Part shown: positions 58,122 through 64,000 of the stretch, in pieces | Numbering within the stretch: position 1 is the first letter of the stretch | Layout of the letters: each line of letters begins with the position of its first letter | Assembly (NCBI RefSeq): GCF_004137355.1 | Contig: NZ_SDVB01000170.1 | Coordinates: 538,918-602,917, forward strand | DNA from: Ciceribacter ferrooxidans | GTDB taxonomy: Bacteria > Pseudomonadota > Alphaproteobacteria > Rhizobiales > Rhizobiaceae | Length of the DNA: 64,000 nt | Direction of reading: 5' to 3' | Translations under genes and position numbers: made by a program | Notes under the pieces: model-generated | Told to the model about the DNA's origin: nothing | Databases searched by the model: none | Seen by the model: only the letters and a program-made list of their open reading frames with translations

Positions 58122-58155
58122 CGCCCGGGCCACTCTGGCCCGGGCGTTTTCTTTT
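58122..58155 (+). terminator. Rho-independent terminator after rplI
   Basis: A perfect 10-bp stem CGCCCGGGCC/GGCCCGGGCG (58122-58131 and 58137-58146) with loop ACTCT, followed by TTTTCTTTT. Closes the rpsF-rplI operon. Confidence 0.95.
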
Positions 58156-58287
58156 GCGGGGGGCGCACCGCAGAATCCCCTCCGAACGTTTCCGCCACGG
58201 TGTAGAATCAGCCCTGCCAGGCGATTCGCGCCCGCCAGCGGTACGCAAGCGGAATTCCCGCCTGTCCACGCGGAAAACCCGCCGGCC

Positions 58288-58296
58288 TGTGGATAA
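58288..58296. promoter_or_regulatory. DnaA box upstream of dnaB
   Basis: TGTGGATAA is the reverse complement of TTATCCACA, the high-affinity DnaA box. It lies 137 bases before the dnaB ATG, in the intergenic region after the rplI terminator. DnaA-controlled transcription of the helicase gene is possible. Confidence 0.6.
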
Positions 58297-58432
58297 AAGG
58301 GACAACTGCCGGCATCGGCCGTCCGCCGCGCGAGCGGGCGTGGAATCGCCCGATTGCTGTTGACTATCCTGTCGTCGATCGTCAAACCGGATGGCTGTCG
58401 ACGAGCACGAAAGAGGGAAACGGTAGCCCACA

Positions 58433-59929
58433 ATGAACGACGCTGTGCGCAAGATCACGCCCCCCCAGCAGGCCGAACCGCTCTATCGCGAAGCGCCGAA
58501 CAACATCGAGGCCGAACAGGCGCTTCTCGGCGCGATCCTGGTCAACAACGACGCCTATTACCGCGTCTCGGACTTCCTGAAGCCCGTTCATCTCTACGAG
58601 CCGCTGCACCGCAAGATCTTCGAGGTCGCCTCGGAGATCATCCGCATGGGCAAGACGGCGAACCCGGTCACCATCAAGACCTTCCTGCCGGCGGAAGAGA
58701 AGGTCGGCGACCTGACGGTGGCGCAGTATCTCGCCCGCCTCGCCTCCGAGGCCGTGACGATCATCAACGCCGAGGACTACGGCCGCGCGATCTACGATCT
58801 GGCACTGCGCCGCGCGCTGATCCAGATCGGCGAGGACGTCGTCAACATCGCCTATGATGCGCCGCTCGACATGCCGCCGCAGGCGCAGATCGAGGACACC
58901 GAACGCCGCCTGTTCGAGCTCGCCGAGAACGGCCGTTACGACGGCGGCTTCCAGGCCTTCAGCGATGCGGTGGCACTCGCCGTCGACATGGCCGGCGCCG
59001 CCTTCGAACGCGACGGCAATCTCTCCGGCATTTCCACCGGCATCCATTCGCTCGACTCGAAGATGGGCGGCCTGCAGCGCTCCGACCTTATCATCCTCGC
59101 CGGCCGGCCGGGCATGGGCAAGACCTCGCTTGCGACGAACATCGCCTGGAACATTGCGGCATCCTACGAGCCGGAGGTCTTGCCCGACGGTTCCTTCAAG
59201 GCCAGGAACGGCGGCGTCGTCGGCTTCTACTCGCTCGAAATGTCGTCCGAACAGCTCGCCACCCGTATCATGTCCGAGCAGACCGAGGTCTCGTCCTCGA
59301 AGATCCGCCGCGGCGACATCACGGAGCACGACTTCGAAAAACTCGTCGGCTTCTCGCAGACCATGCAGAAGGTGCCGCTCTATATCGACCAGACCGGCGG
59401 CATTTCGATCGCCCAGCTCGCCGCGCGCGCCCGTCGCCTGAAGCGCCAGCGTGGCCTCGATTGCCTGGTGGTCGACTACGTGCAGCTGATGACCGGCTCC
59501 AAGAAGGCCGGCGAGAACCGCGTGCAGGAGATCACCGAGATCACCACCGGCCTCAAGGCGCTCGGCAAGGAACTCAACGTGCCGATCGTCGCGCTTTCGC
59601 AGCTCTCCCGTCAGGTCGAAAGCCGCGACGACAAGCGCCCGCAGCTCTCGGACCTGCGTGAATCGGGCTCGATCGAACAGGACGCGGACGTCGTGCTCTT
59701 CGTGTTCCGCGAGGAATACTACGTGAAGAACATGGAACCGCGCGATCCCGCCGACCCGAAATATGCCGAATGGGAAGCGCAGATGGACAAGGTCAAGGGC
59801 ACGGCGGACGTGATCATCGCCAAGCAGCGCCACGGGCCGACCGGCACCGTCAAGCTCGCCTTCCAGGCCGAATACACCCGCTTCGCCGACCTCGCCGACC
59901 CGAGTTTCACGCAGTACGAAGAGCATTGA
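58433..59929 (+). CDS. dnaB: Replicative DNA helicase DnaB
   Basis: 498 residues. The N-terminal dimerisation domain begins with NNIEAEQALLGAILVNNDAYY. The RecA-like motor has Walker A AGRPGMGKTSLA, Walker B LVVDYVQLM, and SQLSRQVESRDDKRPQLSDLRESGSIEQDAD. It unwinds DNA at the fork and is loaded by DnaA at the origin. No intein is seen. Confidence 0.97.
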   Translation: MNDAVRKITPPQQAEPLYREAPNNIEAEQALLGAILVNNDAYYRVSDFLKPVHLYEPLHRKIFEVASEIIRMGKTANPVTIKTFLPAEEKVGDLTVAQYLARLASEAVTIINAEDYGRAIYDLALRRALIQIGEDVVNIAYDAPLDMPPQAQIEDTERRLFELAENGRYDGGFQAFSDAVALAVDMAGAAFERDGNLSGISTGIHSLDSKMGGLQRSDLIILAGRPGMGKTSLATNIAWNIAASYEPEVLPDGSFKARNGGVVGFYSLEMSSEQLATRIMSEQTEVSSSKIRRGDITEHDFEKLVGFSQTMQKVPLYIDQTGGISIAQLAARARRLKRQRGLDCLVVDYVQLMTGSKKAGENRVQEITEITTGLKALGKELNVPIVALSQLSRQVESRDDKRPQLSDLRESGSIEQDADVVLFVFREEYYVKNMEPRDPADPKYAEWEAQMDKVKGTADVIIAKQRHGPTGTVKLAFQAEYTRFADLADPSFTQYEEH

Positions 59930-60192
59930 CGCGAAGGGCCGCGTGCCCATCTTTTGATCATCGAAATCCTGCATCTGCTTCTGCTGATAGCAGGCTTTCA
60001 AAGATCATCGATCTTACAGGTTGTGGTCGCGGGATGCGGCAGGGTTTCACCTTGCGCGACGGCGTCTCCGACGCCCCTGCGCGAATTCGATTGCGTTTTG
60101 TCAAATTCCCGGCCTTCCGGGGCATTTCGGCAAATCCTGAGAAACCGGACGACACTGCGTCCTTACAGGCTCGGCGAAAGTGGCACGCGGAT
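59930..60192. other. Intergenic region dnaB to SBP gene
   Basis: About 260 bases (298 up to the next start codon). The only structure I see is GGCGTC/GACGCC around 60061-60075 with a 3-base loop, without a T-run. GATCATCGA occurs at about 59956 and 60003. No gene is apparent. Confidence 0.5.
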
Positions 60193-60223
60193 TGCTCCTG
60201 CTGTTCCAGATAGAACAGGAGCA
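60193..60223 (+). promoter_or_regulatory. Hairpin covering the SBP ribosome binding site
   Basis: TGCTCCTGCTGTTC (60193-60206) pairs with GAACAGGAGCA (60213-60223) over 11 bp with a 3-base bulge. The 3' arm contains the AGGAG Shine-Dalgarno (60217-60221) 6 bases before the ATG. It should hide the ribosome binding site when folded. Confidence 0.55.
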
Positions 60224-60227
60224 TTTC

Positions 60228-61025
60228 ATGCAACGCAGAACCTTCATGGCACGTGCCGTCGCCGCAGCAGCCGTCGTCGCGGCCACTCTCGCCGGACCGC
60301 TTCCAGCCCTGGCCGACGCGCTGGAAAGCATCAAATCCAGCGGCAAGCTGCGCGTCGCCGTACCGCAGGATTTCCCACCCTTCGGCAGCGTTGGCGCAGA
60401 CATGGCACCAAAGGGCTACGATATCGACATGGCGACGCTGATCGCGGGCAAGCTCGGCGTCGAGGTCGAGATCGTTCCAGTGACCAGCGCCAACCGCATC
60501 CCCTATCTGCAAACCAACAAGGTCGATCTGGTCATATCGAGCCTTGGCAAGAATGCCGAGCGCGAGGCGGTGATCGATTTTTCTGCGGCTTACGCCCCCT
60601 TCTACAACGGCGTCTTCGCTCCGGCGGGTCTGGAGATCAAATCGGCCGCCGATCTCGCCGGCAAGACCGTCGGCGTGACTCGCGGCGCCATCGAGGATCT
60701 CGAACTGACGAAGGTCGCGCCGCAAGACGCCACCATCAAGCGCTACGAGGACAATAACGGCACGATCTCCGCCTTCCTTTCCGGACAGGTCGAGGCGGTT
60801 GCGACCGGCAACGTGGTCGCCGCCGCAATTCTCGAGAAGAACCCGCCGAAGCGGCCGGAACCCAAGTTCCTCATCAAAAACTCGCCCTGCTATGTGGGCC
60901 TAAACAAGAACGAACCCGCCCTGCTCGAAGAAGTCAACGGCATCATCGCCGCCGCCAAGGCGGATGGCTCGCTGAACACGATTGCCGAGAAGTGGCTTGG
61001 CACGTCGCTGCCGGCAGATCTCTGA
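60228..61025 (+). CDS. Amino acid ABC transporter substrate-binding protein
   Basis: 265 residues. A signal peptide ends near PALADALE. The family-3 solute-binding pattern is SGKLRVAVPQDFPPFG, GYDIDMATLIAGKLGV and VDLVISSLGKNAEREAVIDFSAAY. It captures a polar amino acid in the periplasm. ACAGGAG ribosome binding site. First of three genes with two permeases. Confidence 0.92.
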   Translation: MQRRTFMARAVAAAAVVAATLAGPLPALADALESIKSSGKLRVAVPQDFPPFGSVGADMAPKGYDIDMATLIAGKLGVEVEIVPVTSANRIPYLQTNKVDLVISSLGKNAEREAVIDFSAAYAPFYNGVFAPAGLEIKSAADLAGKTVGVTRGAIEDLELTKVAPQDATIKRYEDNNGTISAFLSGQVEAVATGNVVAAAILEKNPPKRPEPKFLIKNSPCYVGLNKNEPALLEEVNGIIAAAKADGSLNTIAEKWLGTSLPADL

Positions 61026-61093
61026 TCGACTGACCGGACACCGCCGCCCGCCTGGACGGGTGGCGGCCCATTCTGCAGACACAGGCGGGCGCC

Positions 61094-61765
61094 GTGCACT
61101 ATATTTTCGATTTCGGCTGGGTCTGGGAATACGGCCCCATCATCTTCAACGGCCTTCTCATCACCGTCGAACTGACACTGGTTGGCGCCGTGGTCGGCGT
61201 CCTTCTCGGAGTTCTGTGCGCTTGGGCAAGGACACTCGGACCGCGAATGCTGCGCCCGCCGGTCGCCGCCTATGTCGAGCTGATCCGCAATACGCCGTTC
61301 ATGATCCAGCTCTTCTTCATCTTCTTCGGCTTGCCCTCTTTGGGGGTTCGGTTTTCCGAACTGCAGGCCGCAAATCTTGCAATGATCATCAATCTCGGCG
61401 CCTACAGCTGCGAGATCATCCGCGCCGGTATCGAAGCGACGCCCAAGGGCCAGTTCGAGGCCGGGGCCGCGCTTGCTCTCAAGCCCCTGCAGACTTTCCG
61501 CCTCGTCGTACTGGTGCCGGCGTTGCAGCGCATCTGGCCGGCACTCTCCTCCCAGATCGTCATCGTCATGCTCGGATCGGCGGTTGTCTCGCAGATCGCC
61601 GCCGAAGACGTTACCTTCGCGGCCAACTTCATCCAGTCGCGCACGTTCAGGGCTTTCGAGGCCTACACGCTCTCGACAGCAATCTATCTGGCATTGGCGA
61701 TCATCCTGCGCCAACTGCTCGCCCTGGTCGGCCGCCGGATATTCCCGAAAGTGCCGGCACGATGA
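61094..61765 (+). CDS. Amino acid ABC transporter permease (first)
   Basis: 223 residues, five membrane segments of the His/Glu/Gln/Arg/opine permease family. It starts with GTG (weak ribosome binding site). The EAA loop is EIIRAGIEATPKGQFEAGAALALKPLQTFRLVVL. It overlaps the next permease gene by four bases. Confidence 0.92.
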   Translation: MHYIFDFGWVWEYGPIIFNGLLITVELTLVGAVVGVLLGVLCAWARTLGPRMLRPPVAAYVELIRNTPFMIQLFFIFFGLPSLGVRFSELQAANLAMIINLGAYSCEIIRAGIEATPKGQFEAGAALALKPLQTFRLVVLVPALQRIWPALSSQIVIVMLGSAVVSQIAAEDVTFAANFIQSRTFRAFEAYTLSTAIYLALAIILRQLLALVGRRIFPKVPAR

Positions 61766-62421
61766 GCGATTTTTCGACCTGGGATATCCTGCGCAATCTG
61801 TTGCTGGCCACCCGCTGGACACTGGTACTGTCCATGGTGTCGTTCCTCGGCGGCGGCGTTGTCGCGCTGGCGATCCTGTTCCTGCGGATCGGCAAGTCGA
61901 AATTCGTCCGGAATCTGGCGCGCGGTTATATCGAGCTTTTTCAGGGCACGCCGCTGCTGATGCAATTGTTTCTCGCCTTCTTCGGCCTCGGGCTTTTCGG
62001 GATCGACGTACCGGCATGGCTTGCGGCAGCGGCGGCTCTGATCTGCTGGACCGCCGCATTCCTGGCCGAGATCTGGCGAGGCTGCGTCGAATCGATCCCG
62101 AAGGGCCAATGGGAGGCCGGACAAAGCCTCGCCCTCAACCATGTCCAGCAGATGCGCCTCGTCATCCTGCCCCAGGCGCTTCGCATCGCCATCCCTCCGA
62201 CCGCCGGTTTTTCCGTCCAGGTCGTCAAGGGCACGGCGCTGACCTCCATCATCGGCTTTGTCGAGCTGTCAAAGGCGGGAACGATCGTCACGAACGCGAC
62301 CTTCCAGCCGTTCATCGTCTATGGCTTCGTGGCTCTGATCTATTTCGTCATCTGCTTCCCGCTGTCGAAGTTCAGCAAATACCTGGAGCGCCGTGCCGCG
62401 GTCGCCTATTCGGCTCGCTGA
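61762..62421 (+). CDS. Amino acid ABC transporter permease (second)
   Basis: 219 residues, same family: YIELFQGTPLLMQLFLAFFGLG and the EAA loop EIWRGCVESIPKGQWEAGQSLALNH. Coupled to the first permease by ATGA. No ATP-binding subunit follows; the next genes are on the other strand, so the ATPase is encoded elsewhere or shared. Confidence 0.92.
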   Translation: MSDFSTWDILRNLLLATRWTLVLSMVSFLGGGVVALAILFLRIGKSKFVRNLARGYIELFQGTPLLMQLFLAFFGLGLFGIDVPAWLAAAAALICWTAAFLAEIWRGCVESIPKGQWEAGQSLALNHVQQMRLVILPQALRIAIPPTAGFSVQVVKGTALTSIIGFVELSKAGTIVTNATFQPFIVYGFVALIYFVICFPLSKFSKYLERRAAVAYSAR

Positions 62422-62445
62422 CGATTGTAACGTCGCGGGCCGGCT

Positions 62446-62748
62446 TCAGAGCCCCATTGCCCGCAACGCCGCGACGGCCGCGACGCCGAGTGCGGTTGCG
62501 GCGAGCAGCGGCAGGCGGAGCGCCGCCAGCGCCGTGATGGCCGCGGCGATCGTCTCCGCCGGTCCGGTGGCGAGCGCCGTGGGTGCGACGACTGCCATCA
62601 GCACCGCCGGCGGGATCGCCTCCATCGCCCGCTTCTGCCGCCGGTCGAGCGTCAGGAAGCCGAAGAGGACGAGCCCGCCGATGCGGGTGGCGGCGGTTGC
62701 GACCGCCATGGCGAGGATCGCGAGAAGGGTCTGCGGATCGAGCGTCAT
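62446..62748 (-). CDS. azlD: AzlD-type branched-chain amino acid exporter subunit
   Basis: A 100-residue membrane protein with three or four helices (AMAVATAATRIGGLVLFGF, ALMAVVAPTAL-like). AzlD family small subunit, acting with AzlC in amino acid export. Its ATG overlaps the azlC stop by four bases. Confidence 0.9.
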   Translation of the reverse strand: MTLDPQTLLAILAMAVATAATRIGGLVLFGFLTLDRRQKRAMEAIPPAVLMAVVAPTALATGPAETIAAAITALAALRLPLLAATALGVAAVAALRAMGL

Positions 62749-63452
62749 GCCGTGACCTCCTTGCGCTCGGGCATGAGAACGGCCGTGGCGACACCGGCCA
62801 GTGCGCCGGCGAGGATATACCAGACGCCCGGCACGGCCGCATGCACCAGCACGGCAGAGAGCCCGCTTGCAAGGAGTACCAGTCCGGTGCGCGCGCCCTT
62901 CCAGAAATTCATGACGAGCACGATGAAGACGGCTGAGAAGACGAAATCGAGCCCGGTGACGGCCGGATCGCCGAGGAAGGCGCCGGCGAGCGAACCGGCA
63001 AGGCCGGACGCCACCCAGGCGAGGTAGAAGGGAATGACGGCGGCGGCGTACCAGAGCGGTGTGAGCGTGGCGGTCGCCGCGTGGGTTTCGGCGACCGCCC
63101 AGCCTTCGTCGGTCAGGAAGAGCACCGAAAGATACTTCCGCCAGCCGGGAAAATGCCCGAGCTTCGGCGCGAGCGACGCGCTCATCAGGACGTGGCGGAT
63201 GTTGACGAGAAAGGCGGAGACGCCGAGTGCCGCCCAGCTCGCCGGATGCGTCCAGATATCCATGGCGACGAATTGCGAACCGCCGGCGAAGACCAGCGCA
63301 CTCATCAGCGTCGCTTCGAGCGGCGAAAGGCCGTTGCCCGCCGCCGCCGCCCCGAAGACGAGGCCGATCGGGATCACGGCTGTAATCAGCGGCGCCATAC
63401 GGCGCATGGCGGAGAAGACTTCGGCGGCGCGGCCGCCACGATGGTCCGGCAT
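62745..63452 (-). CDS. azlC: AzlC-family branched-chain amino acid exporter subunit
   Basis: 235 residues from the ATG at 63452, with AGGA 8 bases upstream; in-frame starts exist at 63461 and 63494. Membrane protein with the AzlC pattern ITAVIPIGLVFGAAAAGNGLSPLEATLMSALVFAGGSQFVA and FLVNIRHVLMSASLAP. Next to an AraC regulator on the same strand that may control it. Confidence 0.92.
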   Translation of the reverse strand: MPDHRGGRAAEVFSAMRRMAPLITAVIPIGLVFGAAAAGNGLSPLEATLMSALVFAGGSQFVAMDIWTHPASWAALGVSAFLVNIRHVLMSASLAPKLGHFPGWRKYLSVLFLTDEGWAVAETHAATATLTPLWYAAAVIPFYLAWVASGLAGSLAGAFLGDPAVTGLDFVFSAVFIVLVMNFWKGARTGLVLLASGLSAVLVHAAVPGVWYILAGALAGVATAVLMPERKEVTA

Positions 63453-63524
63453 GTCAGGCATCCTGTTTGTCGATGAGACCCTGCTCATAGGCAAAGGCGA
63501 CCGACGGGTCTTGAAGGAAAGTGA

Positions 63525-64000
63525 TCAGCCCTTGCGGAACTGGCCGGGGGTGACGCCGGTGCGCGCCTTGAAATGCCGGCTGAAATGCGCCTGGTCGGCG
63601 AAGCCGCAATCGAGGGCGACATCGGCGATCGGCCGCCCGAGCCGCAAGAGGGTGCGTGCCTGCCGCACCCTTATGTCGGTCAGGAAAGCATGCGGGGTGA
63701 TATGGAATTCCTTGCGGAAGGCGCGGATCAGGTGCGCGCGCGACAGGCCGGCCGTCGTCGCGAGTTCGTCGAGGCCGATGTCTTTCGCGAAATTCTCCGA
63801 GAGATGGTCGCGCGCGCGCCAGACGGCGGTACGCTCGCGCGTATCGACGGGCGAGATGCGCCGGCTGCCGTGGCGGACGAAGATCGCCGCGAGCACCGAG
63901 AACATGCTCTCCTCCGCCTCGAGCGCGCCGACATTGTCTTCCAGCGCAAGGTGCGCCCGGTGGAAGGCATGCGCCAGTTCCGGGTCGAGCGGCGTGCCGC
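63525..64000 (-). CDS. AraC-family regulator (5' end outside window)
   Basis: 157 residues are visible and the frame stays open to the end of the window, so the N-terminal part of the sensing domain is missing. The C-terminal DNA-binding domain has DIGLDELATTAGLSRAHLIRAFRKEF and PIADVALDCGFADQAHFSRHFKARTGVTPGQFRKG. AraC-AzlC-AzlD neighbourhoods are common, suggesting control of azlCD. Confidence 0.92.
   Translation of the reverse strand, partial: GTPLDPELAHAFHRAHLALEDNVGALEAEESMFSVLAAIFVRHGSRRISPVDTRERTAVWRARDHLSENFAKDIGLDELATTAGLSRAHLIRAFRKEFHITPHAFLTDIRVRQARTLLRLGRPIADVALDCGFADQAHFSRHFKARTGVTPGQFRKG

Noticed and set aside
58360-58365. dnaB promoter -35 TTGACT
   Set aside because: No acceptable -10 box found 16-18 bases downstream.
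55263-58433. Open frame of 1056 codons antisense to rpsF-rpsR-DUF2232-rplI
   Set aside because: Composition is low-complexity and it opposes four well-supported genes; no homologous domain seen.
60061-60075. GGCGTC/GACGCC hairpin as a dnaB terminator
   Set aside because: Short stem, 3-base loop, no T-run, and 130 bases past the stop codon.

Overview
The window looks like a housekeeping segment of an alphaproteobacterial chromosome, most likely Rhizobiaceae (Sinorhizobium/Ensifer, Shinella or a close relative). The grounds are high GC, an HdaA gene next to ppk/ppx, an Omp25/RopB-type outer membrane protein, the chain lptF-lptG-lptD-surA-pdxA-rsmA-gmk-yicC-mltG-fabF-acpP-fabG-fabD, and rpsF-rpsR-DUF2232-rplI-dnaB. 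From memory, much of this order resembles Sinorhizobium meliloti; I could not check that. I saw no rRNA or tRNA gene, CRISPR array, insertion sequence or prophage.

Layout. 1-8.2 kb: the 3' part of rnd, an Rsm22-type methyltransferase, a small RhiA-like protein, and ppx, ppk, hdaA and an AI-2E family permease on the minus strand. 8.3-12.1 kb: a preQ0 operon queC-queD-queE (minus) led by a preQ1-I-type riboswitch, divergent from purM-purN. 12-20.3 kb: an SDR, an omptin protease, a NUDIX hydrolase, a molybdopterin oxidoreductase, rlmJ, a secreted cysteine-containing protein coupled to an RNase T2, a GST and Omp25. 20.5-25 kb: SDR, uvrC, pgsA, moaD, moaE. 25-34.4 kb: an accessory stretch with a lone LivH-like permease divergent from a CGNR regulator, a YbaY-type lipoprotein, ndk, AraC, a PEBP protein, GST, DinB, a degenerate GGDEF protein, an ABC-F ATPase and a vapBC pair. 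34.4-53 kb: holC, pepA, a PAP2 phosphatase, the LPS-transport and assembly genes, pdxA, rsmA, an ECF41 sigma system, gmk, yicC, mltG and the fatty-acid synthesis cluster. 53-64 kb: aldo/keto reductase, CaCA antiporter, rpsF-rpsR-DUF2232-rplI, dnaB, a polar amino acid ABC transporter without its ATPase, azlC-azlD and a truncated AraC gene at the window edge.

How genes work together. LptF, LptG and LptD are three parts of the LPS export bridge, with a SurA-like chaperone beside them. FabD, FabG, FabF and ACP form the core of fatty-acid elongation. QueE, QueD and QueC make preQ0, and their mRNA appears to sense preQ1. HdaA restrains DnaA, and a perfect DnaA box lies upstream of dnaB. MoaD and MoaE form molybdopterin synthase, serving enzymes such as the molybdopterin oxidoreductase found about 8 kb away.

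The most notable signals are regulatory: the preQ1-I element over the queC ribosome binding site; an exact TGTCACA-N16-CGTC ECF41 promoter in front of an AhpD-like gene coupled to its own ECF41 sigma factor; a palindrome overlapping both promoters of the CGNR/LivH pair; and hairpins that include the ribosome binding sites of three exported-protein genes. An omptin protease with all four catalytic positions is also unusual in this setting. I found no wholly new multi-gene system that I could defend. The best candidates for new biology are the secreted protein/RNase T2 pair and the CGNR/LivH pair.
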